In this document: positions 1 to 11,094 of the stretch, one piece after another
Layout: every line of letters begins with the position of its first letter
Position numbering within the stretch: position 1 is the first letter of the stretch
Source of the DNA: Pseudogymnoascus destructans
Taxonomy: Eukaryota > Ascomycota > Leotiomycetes > Thelebolales > Thelebolaceae
DNA length: 64,000 nucleotides
Direction of reading: 5' to 3'
Assembly (NCBI RefSeq): GCF_001641265.1
Contig: NW_020167530.1
Coordinates: forward strand, 806,001-870,000
Made by a program: the position numbers and the translations under genes
Notes under the pieces: generated by a model
The model's database searches: none
Told to the model about the DNA's origin: nothing
Seen by the model: only the letters and a program-made list of their open reading frames with translations

Positions 1-350
1 ACTCCATCATATCAACGCCAAAGTTCCGTGAAGAGTATGACAGAGAGCTTGCCTTGGAGTCCCAGCAGACGTGCGAGTTTGGGGCCCAGCAGAAAAACGG
101 GTTTCGTACAGGCGTAGAGGTTGTTGATCTGGATGATCTGGAGTTTGATGAGAAGGAGTCGCTTTGGTTCCGGAGCTGCAGGTGTGGAGACGATCGTGGA
201 TTTTTGATCCGCGAGAAGGATCTGGAAGAGGCAGAAGATGATGGAGAACTTGCTGTAGGATGCAGAGGTTGCAGCTTATGGCTCCGTGTTTTGTTTGGGG
301 TTGTCGAAGAAAGTGCTCAGCAAGGAGCGGCGGGGAATGGCAATGGTTGA
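1..350 (+). CDS. dph4: Diphthamide biosynthesis protein 4 (J-domain co-chaperone with CSL zinc finger), 3' part
   Basis: The frame is open from base 3 to the TGA at 348-350, so the 5' end lies outside the window. The first residues (STPKFREEYDREL) look like the end of a J domain. A CSL-type zinc finger follows (about 120-290), with the VVDLDDLEF block, the first cysteine pair in SCRCGDDRGF and the second in VGCRGCSLWLRV. Dph4/Jjj3 proteins use this fold to bind iron or zinc and to support the first step of diphthamide formation on elongation factor 2, together with Dph1-Dph3. The short tail after the finger is Gln/Gly-rich. No intron is seen in the visible part. The family call rests on the CSL domain order after a J-domain-like end. 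Confidence 0.85.
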   Translation, partial: SIISTPKFREEYDRELALESQQTCEFGAQQKNGFRTGVEVVDLDDLEFDEKESLWFRSCRCGDDRGFLIREKDLEEAEDDGELAVGCRGCSLWLRVLFGVVEESAQQGAAGNGNG

Positions 351-984
351 AGCATGGAAAGTGACAGGAAAGACCTCAACGATTCTCACGACATAACCGT
401 CACGCCCAACTATTGGCGACGGGCTCCCCAATGCACTGCTTGGAACATGGCAATATAGCTACCATGCCCTACGTTTCATTTCAAGCCACGGCTCCCAGCA
501 ACCCTGCCTTTTGTTTGGCTTTTTTGGCTGAGTCAAATACTTGGTCGTCAATTTGCGTGAGCAAAGGCAAATTGGTCCAATATGGGGAGCTTTTGTCTCC
601 AAAGGATTTGTAGGAGACAAGATGGCAAGCAGCAAGCAATGTAGGGAAGGATAGGCAGTCGATATATCAAATAAGGACTAGGATCAAAGCCCTTTAAAGT
701 ATAGCGAAGCTCTCATAGCCAATGAAATATGAAGAAATGATATATATTGCTACCTTACATTTTGACGACGTTAGTTTGTCTATTTTGTAGAGAACCGCCG
801 CCCTGTATATTCTGTGGTCGGAACTTTCCACGAATACTGCCATTACTGTGCCCTGCCATTACTGCGCCCTGCCATTGAGAACCTGAACCTCCCGTTACAA
901 TTTTATGTGACCCAGCCTGGACCAGACTTGAGAATTTGTATTCGATCTACACGGCCACAAGTCTCCCATGAACCTCCCGGAAAG
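351..984. other. Intergenic, dph4 to mnd1
   Basis: No gene is seen. It should hold the dph4 3' UTR and the mnd1 promoter. A 16-bp unit (TGCCATTACTG-T/C-GCCC) stands twice in tandem at 838-869, with a third partial copy after it. Confidence 0.6.
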
Positions 985-1689
985 ATGGTAATTATCTCAT
1001 CCCTAAGGATGTAACGCGTCTCACGTTTATAATAGGCTCCCAAATCCGCCCCTCCTGCAGCAAAGCAAGCTCTCATACTGGACTGGTTCCACAAATCACT
1101 CAGCGCCCACTCCTTCAAGGACCTCGAAAAAGCACTTCCGGCTGTTGCCTCGATCAGTGGGATGGTAGTCAAGGACTACCTCCAAGCCCTCAGCGACGAA
1201 GGATTGATCAAAGTTGAGAAAATAGGAAGCGGAAATTGGTACTGGGCGTTCGTCTCTGACGCGAAGCAAAGCAAGGAGAAAGTCCTCCACGACCTCCAAA
1301 CAGAAGAGACCAAGCTGAAGACATTGATTGCCGACATTAAGAGGCACATTACTGAGGAAACTGCTCAAAGAGATGAAGATGATGAAATGTTGGAGGACAA
1401 CGGCATGGATAGGCAGGCACTGTTGGAAGCTCATGAGCGACTCCTGAAAGAAACGACGTCACTGGACAAGGAATTGGCCGGATACAGCGGAAGCGACCCT
1501 ACGGAAGTGCTTCGCAAAGAAAAGGAGATCCAGAGTTTGAAAGATGATGCAGAGCAGTTCACGGACAACCTCGAATGTATCCGAAGCTACCTCCTGGACC
1601 TCACCAATGACAGAGAGCAGGTGGCTCTGGTGATGCAATCGACGTGTGGAGATGAATATATCCCTGGTGAAGGGCTCAAAGAACTTTGA
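985..1689 (+). CDS. mnd1: Meiotic nuclear division protein 1 (Mnd1)
   Basis: Proposed exons are 985-987 and 1036-1689 (218 aa). Exon 1 is only the ATG, followed by GTAATT. The intron (988-1035, 48 bp) ends in TAG, and the next codons give APKSAPPAAKQ, which matches the usual Mnd1 start. A winged-helix region (about residues 15-75, with DWFHKSLSAHSFKDLEKALP and KIGSGNWYWAF) is followed by a long acidic coiled coil (about 85-185). Mnd1 pairs with Hop2 and helps Rad51/Dmc1 in strand invasion between homologues at meiosis. Length fits the family. The weak point is the one-codon exon; the ATG at 1162 lies inside the winged helix and would cut the domain. Confidence 0.85.
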
Positions 1690-3358
1690 ACAGGGACGGA
1701 GGAAAGGGGGAGGACTGTGACGATCTGAAAACGTGACGGAACAAACCGCACTACATGTGATAGCTGTTGTGCTAATATTAAGATCTTGTGCAAGCTTCCT
1801 TGAATGCAACGATCAGCAGTTCTCGTGCCGCAAAGTCCGATGAGGGATCGCTTTTGTTGAGGATTGATACCAACTATTTAGGCTGATAGAACTTGTTTCC
1901 TTACCTCTGTTGATGAGTAACTGGCTTCTTGATTGCAGCCCAAGGTTCAGTTACAGCTGCTGCAATCGCTGTTGTTGTGCACACTCCATTTCAGACCTTT
2001 GGATGGCATGAGTAACGTTTCGACGGCTCAATTTGGTGATGGCTGTAATTGGGATCGAATCCTTGTGAGGACATCGGACGCATTCTTGGCGGGGTGATTT
2101 GACCATGGCCGTTAATTATACCTTGCGAGCAACGCGACTTGGCCATCCTGTGTGTGACAGCCCAGGCCAGTGACGATTAAGCTTCGTGACAAACTCCGAC
2201 CCCATCTTATTTCAACATCTTGTTCGCTTTAGTTTCGCCACGAGTTCTCGGCCATACAAAGAACGTGCCCACACAAATGTAACCAAACCGTAGGGAGAGA
2301 GCAATTCAATATTAGGCTGCAGAATTGGGGCCAAAATCACTCAAATTGCCATACCGGAGGTCGGAAAGTCAGACGCGCACATGAGAGACTTCCTGATTCA
2401 CTATACCAGGGTTACCCACCCTACCAGGGTTGTAAGGGTCCAGCTGGCGAGGGAGGGAGCGATCCAAGTTAGCCCAAGTGAGAACAGTTCACCTAGCACG
2501 GTGATGATGGGACAGGGGTTGGCGGGGTTGGCGGGGGCTGGCCGAGATCCTTGAGATAATCCGATCCTAATATTTGCCGTGTTAGGAGTAGCTACGAGGG
2601 GAAAGCGGCTATTGGTGTGGGATACAGTAATTAATAACGAACAGCCAATATTACATGCGGTAACCAAGTATTGTCGGGAGATACTCCGTACTCAGTTGGT
2701 GCTTACTCCGCCACAATTGGTTGTGGGTGCAGGAAAGGGAGGAGGGGCAGTCTCCGCTGTGTCCCTAGGTGTCTGCCATGGCTACAGGATCTGCCTCTGT
2801 CTGGGTCCTGTCTGGCGCTTTGTTACAGCGTAATGGCGCATACGGAGTATACAGCGCTATAATCCAGTAGAGTATCGATATCGACTCTTGGAATACCGGT
2901 GTAGAAGACTACGGAGTACATAGTATTAGATCGTCGCCTAGAAAACCCCGTCCCCCGAAACTTCTTGCACACTAACTTGCTCTCTTCCAGCCAACGTGTT
3001 TTCCTACCACACACAAGGCCATCCTTGACAACTTGGCCTGCTAACACATTGACCATGCGATTATAATAATAACGATAAGCTTTGGTTACATTCGCCGCAA
3101 ATCCTGTGTATATATATCTCTCTCTGAGCGTCTGATCATCTCAAGGAGTCGTGTGGCAGCGGCATTCAGGCGCCCGACAAAAGAGTTTCCTCCCCCTGCT
3201 CGTGTTGTTGGCTTTGGGCCGAATCCACTGCTGTCGTGTCGCATGGCCAACACGTTTGACCTCCACCACTCCTCCATCCAGGTAGCCAAGAATCCAAGAA
3301 TCTCTTGGCAAGCAACTTACCTTCCATCTCGACTTGGCATCAACGACAAAACAATAGC
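1690..3358. other. Intergenic, mnd1 to palF
   Basis: No coding region is supported in 1.7 kb. Three copies of the 9-mer TACGGAGTA (either strand) lie at 2682-2690, 2841-2849 and 2910-2918. A direct repeat TACCAGGGTT occurs near 2403 and 2422. A TATATATATC stretch near 3108 and four PacC-type hexamers close to palF suggest that the right end is the palF promoter. Confidence 0.6.
3032..3338. promoter_or_regulatory. Candidate PacC/Rim101 sites upstream of palF
   Basis: The PacC core GCCARG appears as GCCAAG at 3285-3290 and, on the other strand, as CTTGGC at 3032-3037, 3304-3309 and 3333-3338. The last three lie within 75 bp of the palF ATG. PacC/Rim101 is the transcription factor activated by the pathway in which PalF acts. 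Binding is inferred from the motif only. Confidence 0.4.
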
Positions 3359-5777
3359 ATGTACTCGGATGTCTCGCCCACGACTTCGTCTTCGAGACTA
3401 GCATCGAGCGGTCGGTCAATCCTTTCGAGGTTGACTTCGCCTTTGCGGTCGCGGGCCAGGAATGCTACCGATTTTCACATCCGCGCCAACGAGCCGCATC
3501 GCCAGTACTCACCGGGAGACATTGTCAAGGGCATCGTCGTCCTCACCGTCGTAAAGCCGATCCGGATTACCCATCTCACTGTCGCTCTTCATGGCTTTGT
3601 GCGCGTCCTGAAAAAGCCTGCAGCAGCCGGTGAGGTTATTACCAGCGACCACGTCGTCGATATTACAAGCAACAAAAGGTCCCAATACACCGGTAATGGC
3701 CATGTGTCGTTGTTCCATGATGAGATTACACTCTGTGGCGAAGGGCGCCTCGAGCCGGGGATCTATGAGTTTGAATTCAATCTCCAGTTCCAATCCCAAG
3801 GCTTGCCGTCAAGTATCGACGTAAGTACACATGCTGCGCGTGCCACAAGGCAACCTACTAATCGCGTCACAGTTTGAACGGGGAACTATATCGTATATGA
3901 TTCGCTCTACCCTTACGCGTCCAACATCTATCGCTGCTACGTCGACGTGCGAGCGTAAGATATCTTTAGTCGAAACAGTCGATATTGGCCTCATGAGTAT
4001 TCCAAAACCACGTACCATTTCTCTGGAGCCAATAGCGAAGAGCTCAAGGAGGCATATTCGATCCGCCGCCAAGGCAGAGCAAGCGGCTGCAGAGTCGGGA
4101 AAGTCTTCTGTGCAGCCGAAGCCTACCGAATCTGCCAGCCAGCGTGCATCTACCAGCAACCCTCCGAGCTCCCCCACAAGTCCGTTGCATAGCGATTTGC
4201 AAAGCGAAGTTAGTGAGGGTAGCGTAGTTAGCAGTAGCAGTACTGGCTACGTTATCGGACATTCAATACCGTCGAAACCGGTCAGTAACGGAGCTGACAC
4301 GGCCTCGAATAAACCCGCTCCCAATAAGACCATCACTGCCAAAATCGAGCTTTTGAAAGCTGGGTGTTTGCCAGGAGATAGCATACCAATTACAATATCC
4401 ATCCAGCATACAAAGCGAATCAAGAGTTTGCATGGCATCATCATCACCCTGTACCGGCAAGGCCGGATAGACTCTGCGCCGCCATTATCACTATTTACGG
4501 ATATTAAAGGCAAAGACTTGGAACGGCTGAAGCATGAAGAATACTATCCAAAGTCCAAAACAGGCTTGGGCGGACTATCTTTAACCTCTGCGGGATCCAG
4601 TAGTGTTTTCCGCAAAGATTTGTCTCAGACACTTGCACCGATAATGATAGACCCAGTCACACTCTCAACTGTGATAACGACATCATTACGGGTGCCAGAA
4701 GATGTCTTCCCTACAATTACTGGGGTGCCAGGCGAAATGATAAGCTTCAGATATTACGTTGAGGTCGTGGTCGATTTGGGAGGAAAGCTGGCTGGCCAGG
4801 ATCGACACCTCCCACGTTTGGGCATGGTTAGTTTGCCATCTATGACCAACCCCAACGACCCAGTCCTTGGAACGGACACTGCGACAGCACCGACACTGGC
4901 TGCTTGGGGTGGCAATATTGTCGACACAGATCGTATTAGGCGCGAGAAAAGCGTTGTGGCTTGCTTGTTCGAGATCATTCTTGGCACAACGGATAGCGCT
5001 CGCATGAGAGGAAGGGGTAATATAACTAAGAAGGGGCCTGCCGATGAGATACAAAGGGCGCTCCCGACTCCTCTTTCTCCGGTCGACTCAGTGGGACAGC
5101 AAAATGGACATGCAGTACCAAACGAAGCAGAATACCACTGCGACGAATACGGCCAACAATGGTCCCAATGGCCGCAAGGCTCACACGATCAAACATACAC
5201 TTATAATGACGAACAACATCCCATACCGGACCAGAACCAGGTTCCCGAGTATAGCCAGGGTACTGTCCCACCACCGCAAGTCTTGCCCTCCGAAAACCTT
5301 AATGAAAAAGACCGCGTTCGTCTTGCCGAACAAACCCTGTTGCCAAGCCAGCCTCTGGAGGAAGCAGGCCCTTCAGCACCTCCCCAGCCTACTCCTACGG
5401 CTCCTCCCGATCCTGATGACGATCTATACAACGATGATTATCGGCCGGTAGCCCACTCAGTACAACAAAGATCTCCCGCTACTGCACTCAATGGCATTGC
5501 CCACTTGTCTGACACAATTACACCGGCAACTCCTCAGGTCGAGGGTCCACAACCACAGGCCCCAGCAACAACTGTCGACGATAAGCGTGAACTAGAACGG
5601 CGCCGCCTCCAAGCAGAAGCAAGTTCGCCTTCGGACTTTCCAGACCTTGATGACACCGCAGGGGAAGGGGCGAGCAGCAGTGCGCCACAACCCTCTGCAC
5701 CGTTTTTGGATGAGGAGGACGAATATGCCGGACAATATACCAGCCATCATGACGGCCTTCCGAGATATGAGCGTTGA
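3359..5777 (+). CDS. palF: PalF/RIM8 arrestin-like protein of ambient pH signalling
   Basis: Exons 3359-3820 and 3873-5777 give 788 aa. The intron (52 bp) has GTAAGT, a CTACTAAT branch point and CAG. The N-terminal arrestin domain (about residues 30-195) carries the PalF blocks SPGDIVKGIVVLTVVKPIRI, CGEGRLEPGIYEFEF and FERGTISYMI across the splice. A second arrestin domain covers about 300-470. The tail is long, Pro/Gln/Ser-rich and probably disordered, ending near LPRYER. PalF binds the plasma-membrane sensor PalH, is ubiquitinated, and leads to proteolytic activation of PacC. The start is the first in-frame ATG; the frame upstream has only a TTG. PacC-type sites just before it suggest feedback control. 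Confidence 0.92.
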
Positions 5778-6172
5778 ATATAGGGACCGTGTCGAGTCTT
5801 GTTTCCTTGTATACTAGTTGCCTTATACCCGCTTTACAGTACAGCAGCATATAGTACTATGGCTACTGCAATTGAACTTATGATTTATGACTATTATGAA
5901 TGACTTCTCTTAATATGTTCGCTTTCGTGTTTAATTGAACGTACCTGGATGAGTGCGGTGGTAACAATTAGGAGAATGATGGAAGCTACGACGCACGGAC
6001 AAGAATTAATAAGTAAGCATATTGTATCGTTATATATATTTAAATTGTGCAAGCCTCAGCAATCGTATTAGAACTTGCTGTTTACCCCCTTCGTTCCATT
6101 GTAATCCTTATGGCCAGGTAAAGTGCCCCTATACCAACTCAACAAGTCTCTCCCAAACTTGGATCCCAGCAC
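5778..6172. other. Intergenic, convergent 3' ends
   Basis: AT-rich spacer between the stops of palF and the minus-strand hydrolase. It should hold two 3' UTRs. No gene or repeat is seen. Confidence 0.6.
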
Positions 6173-7020
6173 TTACAAATGGAAGTTGAACCACTGAACA
6201 GCCTGCTCAAACGCCTGCTCCTTCGACCACTTCTCCTGCGGGATGTTCAGATCACCACGGACGGCGAAGCCATGGCTGACTCCTGAGAACAGGTTGATCT
6301 GGTAGGGAACCTTGATCTTGGCCAAGATCTCCTCCGACTTATGCCTCTCCTCGACCGGGAAAATCGTATCCGTCTCCGCCGCAGAGATCGATACCGGCCC
6401 CTCAACAGCCTCTAGCTCTGCCTCATCCACAAAAGATGGGTGTGCCAAATACCCAACCTTAATGCGCTTTCCCTTCTCCTCAGACATGAAACGCACTACA
6501 TACTTTGCGCCAAAGCAGTAACCCACAGCGGCGATCTCCTTGTAGCCCTGCTCATTCAGGTAGTCCAGCGCCTTGACCATAATAGCGTCGACCTCGGGGA
6601 CAGTGTGCGGGTTATCACCCTTCATGCCGTGCTGGATCCAGTTCATGAGGTTGAAGTTCTCCGGACGCCATGGGTTCGAGAGCGAATCCTTGTTGAACAG
6701 GTCGGGGATCAGAGTATAGTACCCATTGGCGGCGAGCTGGTCGGCCATGAGGTTGGCGTTCTGAGAGATGCCCATCACATCCGGGACGAAGAGGACGGCC
6801 TTGCCCGCCTTGGGGGTCGTGGGCTTGGCGATGTAGACATCGAGGGAGCCATTGTCGATGCTGGCGTGGGTGCCGATTGGCTCGCCTCTGAAAGGGGTGT
6901 TAAAATAGGGGAGGGTTCTGATGCTTATGTTTTGGCGATTGGGGAGGGGTGCTGACAGGGCGGGACATACTGGTGCTTCGCGCCGACGGTGCAGCACTTG
7001 CCGGGAGGGTTGGACGCCAT
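6173..7020 (-). CDS. Dienelactone hydrolase family protein
   Basis: Exons (minus) 7020-6971 and 6887-6173 give 254 aa. The first exon reads MASNPPGKCCTVGAKH and splices (GTATGT to CAG, 83 bp) into QGEPIGTH, the usual fungal DLH start. Reading through the intron gives an unrelated basic N-terminus, which argues for the splice. The alpha/beta-hydrolase core shows the nucleophile in GYCFGAKY (Cys141), Asp190 in AAETD and His222 in SGVSHGF, a full Cys-Asp-His triad. Fungal members are small cytosolic esterases; the natural substrate is usually unknown, so I give no pathway. It shares a 318-bp promoter with divergent nas2. Confidence 0.9.
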
Positions 7021-7338
7021 TTCTAGCTTTTTTTTTCTTGGAAGATCTCAACGTAAAAGTTAGACGGTAAAGTGGTCGTGGGGTATGAAGTATATATCAC
7101 TTTTGTTGTCAGGCAGAAGTAAAAGTCTATGTAATCGTACTACTGTGGGTGGGACGAACCCATCGCTTCCCTCGGTCACCCGTGGGGTTGCGCAATTGAG
7201 GGTCCTTTGATAAAGCATGCCAAGACTCCTTATCAATAAGCGATACCCCGCCATCAGGCTGTGGCACGGCGTATACCTCCATACGCCACGACCACTTTAC
7301 CATTTAAATTTTATCCAGAAGTGAAGCTACTGCCAAAT
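7021..7338. promoter_or_regulatory. Shared promoter region, hydrolase (-) / nas2 (+)
   Basis: This 318-bp spacer separates two divergent starts. It must hold both promoters. Short ORFs here look like chance. I see no clear factor site. Confidence 0.5.
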
Positions 7339-8231
7339 ATGCAGAACCTACACGCCCCTACTATTCCGTCCGGTCCCACGACATCGAATGGAGGTGGGAT
7401 ACGGACTGAGGGGCTCACACTGTCGGAGCTTCAGTTGAAGAAGGAGGTTATGGAAGCTGAGCTTAGAGCTCTTGGAGGCGTCCTCGAATCTGTGAGTCTG
7501 AAGATATCTTATGTTAAGCAGCTTCCCAGACAGCTAATGATGCCCAGCATGGCGTTGATATGAACACAAACCTCATGACACCAGATGGTTTCCCGCGGGC
7601 AGACCTCGACGTCGCGCAAAGTGAGCACATTCCTACCACCATCTTTGGACCATTCTAATATTTACATTTAGTACGAACAACCCGCTCGCGGATAATATAC
7701 CTGAAGAATGACTACAAAGCACTCATGGAGGTGATCGAGAAGGCAGTCCACGCCGACTTCGAGTTCCTCCAAGCGAACCCTCTGCCAGAGTCCGATGCAC
7801 AGAGAGAAGCAACCACCAATGGGGTACACACAACTGAAGCGCCGCGGTCGTGCCAGCCAGTGTTGGAGACCCCATTTGCAAGGGTCAACAGCGTTGTGGA
7901 GAGTAGTCCAGCTGAAGAAGCGGGGTTGAAGGAAGGGGACTTGATTCGCAATTTCGGATACGTGAATCGTGAAAACAATGATGGGTTAAGGAGGGTGGCA
8001 GAATGCGTGCAAGGAAATGAGGGGGTGAGTTTTATCATCCTATTTTCTTGGACAGACTGGGTCGAAACACTCTTCAGTTTGATTAGTTAACTGACATATG
8101 TGCAGCGGAACGTTCTGGTAAAGGTTTCGAGAGGTTTCGGTGCCGAGAGGCAAGAATTGAACTTGACTTTGGTTCCACGAAAGGACTGGGGGGGCAGGGG
8201 TTTATTGGGGTGCCATATCGTTCCACTTTAG
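7339..8231 (+). CDS. nas2: 26S proteasome regulatory-particle assembly chaperone Nas2/PSMD9
   Basis: Exons 7339-7491, 7548-7620, 7672-8024 and 8106-8231 give 234 aa. All three introns are GT-AG (56, 51 and 81 bp) and restore the family sequence: HGVDMNTNLMTPDGFPRADLD, then DVAQIRTTRSRIIYLKNDYK, then a PDZ-like domain from about residue 143 (PFARVNSVVESSPAEEAGLK, EGDLI). The protein ends CHIVPL. Nas2/p27 binds the C-terminus of the Rpt5 ATPase and holds an assembly intermediate of the proteasome base. The N-terminal half is helical. Confidence 0.93.
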
Positions 8232-8465
8232 GCTGCCGCTCTTCGTGTTATACCAAGTTTCCAATTCTGTAGCGCAGCGAAGGGGTTTGGGTTATGGACT
8301 TCTGGAGTATCATGTAGTGCTATCGTGAGGGTTGGAGTTGTTGTTATTCTTCTGCAAAAAATGTACCACCAGTCAGGGCCCGAGACATTACAATACGCAG
8401 CATTCATATGTTATCCAGGCTGTGTTGAGAAGGTGCTATTCCTGACTCCATCATTGTTCACTAGG

Positions 8466-9232
8466 CTACCGTTTCTTTGTCTTTTGGGTATTTCGGCGCG
8501 TATGAGACATCGCCCTCCTCTCTTCCCACTTCTCCCAGCCAGATTGTGACAGGTCTTCTTCCACCACTAAGTCTCTTACTCGAAACAGCCGTACCAAAGG
8601 AGTATCCAGGGTATATTCCAGGAGCCCGCTCCTCCTGAAAATAGTTGTGATGCAGAACCAGCCAACAGCACTTACCAACCCTGCTGCACATCCAACAAGA
8701 ACTTGCTTTGGTGTATGGTAGTTCAGATATATCCGGCTTCCTGCAACTAGCCCTGCGCATACCAGTGCAGCTATAGACAGCGCCACTCTTTGGGCGAACG
8801 GTATTGGTGTGTGCGAGGCTTTCGTGGCCTTTGGCGGAGTATGTCTTAACAGCAAGAACAGAGCTAAATGCACTGAAAAGAAAGTCACAAATTGGGCATG
8901 AGACGATGGCATCCCATACCCCTTGCCGTGCATTCGCTTTGGTCTTTCCTCCTTAATGATCCTCTTCAGGATAAAGTTAACTGCCTCACATGCCATTTGC
9001 CCAGCAAACATGAGAATAATCTCAATCTCACGAGTAGAATAGATCAAGGTTGCGTATGCAACGCAGAGCCCCTGAGGAACGATGGCAAGCCATGCACAGA
9101 GGTACGAGACACGGTCATGAGGATTCTAAACACGAGCAGATTAGTCGGACGCACGCAAAGTCATGTATAAGGCCAGTTTACATAATTGACATGCGTCAGA
9201 GAGAAAGACGTATAAGTAGAAGGGCCGTCCAT
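8466..9232 (-). CDS. cwh8: Dolichyldiphosphatase (PAP2 family, Cwh8/Cax4)
   Basis: Exons (minus) 9232-9182 and 9125-8466 give 236 aa. The 56-bp intron has GTAAAC, a CTAAT branch point and TAG, and falls after MDGPSTYTSFSLTHVNY. The three PAP2 phosphatase motifs are present: KRIIKEERP (Lys71 to Pro80), PSSH (90-93) and SRIYLNYH (147-154). About four hydrophobic membrane spans are visible. The enzyme removes a phosphate from dolichyl diphosphate on the lumenal side of the ER, recycling the carrier used for N-glycosylation. It is divergent from Ran across 411 bp. Confidence 0.93.
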
Positions 9233-9643
9233 GGTGTGAGGTCCACCACGGTATGGAGGGCTTGTGTTGAAACGTCGTTGATAAGAAATTAGCTGGATGG
9301 GTGAGGTTGCTTTGTACCGTACTACTAGATGTCTGCGTCAGACAAGGCTGCTTTGCTTCGTCCAGTCACGTGATATTATTACATCAGTTCTTCGCTCTTC
9401 GCTAAGCTTTTCCACCGCCTGCTCATCGCAACAAAACATAGATAACCAAATCATACAAGACCACGTCCACCAGTGAACTTGCCACCTCAAGGTATATATC
9501 ACCAGCGCATCATTTCCAGGGCTTCGTGGCGATTTTTCAATAAATAAAGCGCCGGTCGCACAGGACTGACTTCTTTCACAGATCTATAGATCGCCAACGT
9601 CCTCTGTTTACATCACCCCACACTTACCATTTCAACCGCCAAC
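9233..9643. promoter_or_regulatory. Shared promoter, cwh8 (-) / Ran (+)
   Basis: This 411-bp divergent promoter has a GTCACGTGA E-box (CACGTG core 9367-9372), the type bound by bHLH factors such as Cbf1. A TATATA stretch lies near 9493 on the Ran side. The 11-mer CACGTGATATT is repeated upstream of hos2 at 34390. Confidence 0.45.
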
Positions 9644-10592
9644 ATGGCAGACGCAGCCCCATCTGTACCAACCTTCAAGCTTGTGCTTGTCGGTGACGGT
9701 GGAACCGGAAAGGTTAGTTGAATTTGCTTTGGGGGGATGAACTGCGTTGGCGCCTTTACCCCTCATTCTCGGAGCGCCGACCGGTCATTCTTATCTCAAC
9801 TGGACAATGAAATCTAACTGAATCTCCAAACAGACCACCTTCGTCAAGCGCCATTTGACCGGCGAGTTCGAGAAGAAGTACATCGCCACATTAGGTGTAG
9901 AGGTCCATCCTCTCGGCTTCACCACTGTAAGTCACATCAGACCTCGAATCAGGCCATCAAGCCTTTGTGCCTGATACTGACGGAATACAGAACTTGGGTC
10001 AAATCCAATTCGATGTCTGGGATACCGCTGGACAGGAGAAGTTTGGAGGTCTCCGTGACGGATACTACATCAACGGACAGTGTGGTATCATCATGTTCGA
10101 TGTAACCTCCCGCATCACATACAAGAACGTGCCCAACTGGCATCGTAAGCAAACACCCGAGCTCAAGAACCGAAGGCGTTCCATTCTGACTATCCCATAG
10201 GTGACTTGATCCGCGTTTGCGAGAACATCCCCATCGTTCTCTGCGGTAACAAGGTCGATGTTAAGGAGCGCAAGGTCAAGGCCAAGACCATCACTTTCCA
10301 CCGCAAGAAGAACCTCCAGTACTACGATATCTCAGCCAAGTCCAACTATAACTTCGAGAAGCCGTTCTTGTGGTTGGCCCGCAAGCTTGTTGGCAACGCC
10401 ACTCTCGTTCGTACCCCGCCATTTTTCTCGCTTTCTGGGCACCCACACTAACTGAATTAGGAATTTGTCGCTGCCCCTGCTCTTGCCCCACCCGAGGCCC
10501 AGGTCGACGAGGCTCTCCTTGCCCAGTACAAGCAGGAGATGCACGACGCTGCCCAGATGCCGCTCCCAGACGAAGACGATGCCGACCTATAG
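9644..10592 (+). CDS. GTP-binding nuclear protein Ran/Gsp1
   Basis: Five exons (9644-9712, 9834-9926, 9991-10144, 10201-10406, 10461-10592) give 217 aa. P-loop GDGGTGKT is at 17-24, then the effector region KKYIATLGVEVHPL, WDTAGQEKFGG, NKVD, SAKSNYNFEKPF, and the acidic end PDEDDADL typical of Ran. Unlike most small GTPases it has no C-terminal prenylation cysteine. Ran drives nuclear transport with its GEF and GAP and acts in spindle and nuclear envelope assembly. Intron 1 interrupts right after the P-loop lysine. The last intron has an uncommon donor, GTTCGT, but it gives the conserved NATLEFVAAPAL junction. Confidence 0.97.
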
Positions 10593-11094
10593 ATAGCTTG
10601 CCCGAACATGTCGCCGGTCGCCCAGCTGCAGCCCTAACGAAACGCATCTGTTGTTCATTCAGCATAATATTAGAGGCCGTCCTTCAGCGAATATAAGCAT
10701 CTATTTCCCTCCGGGTTTGGTCAGCTTGTTAGATTCAGGGCTGATCCGATTTATCACGATTCTTCTTTTTCTTTGTTTACGTCTTGAAGTTATCCGCGGG
10801 CAGAGATGGACGCACGTCGAGGCGGTGAGGAAATGAATATCCAACTACGACCAGGCAAAGCGTGATGGATCTCGGCCATGGGAGGTTTTCGACATTGCTG
10901 CAAAGCAGATACTGTAGGTAGACCAAAATAGCATTCTGATGAATCTACTGTGAGCTTCTCATACGTTGTGACTGTGAATATGCGCCAAGCCAGACCGACT
11001 TCAAACAACCAATCTTCCTTTCAATTATTAATCGTACATACTAACTACCTAATTATTATCCCTACATACTAACTATAATAATACAAAATTAACT
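10593..11094. other. Intergenic, convergent 3' ends
   Basis: Two 3' UTRs between Ran and the minus-strand unknown gene. The 13-mer TACATACTAACTA occurs twice, at about 11035 and 11063, in an AT-rich stretch. No gene is seen. Confidence 0.55.

Noticed and set aside
1459..1809. Minus-strand ORF over mnd1
   Set aside because: Antisense to the conserved coiled coil; no family match.
3305..3358. Upstream start for palF
   Set aside because: The frame begins with TTG; the first real ATG is 3359.
6440..6955. 171-codon plus-strand ORF opposite the dienelactone hydrolase
   Set aside because: It is antisense to a well-supported catalytic core and matches no family.
7725..8090. Separate small gene inside nas2
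   Set aside because: It is exon 3 of nas2 read past its GTGAGT donor.
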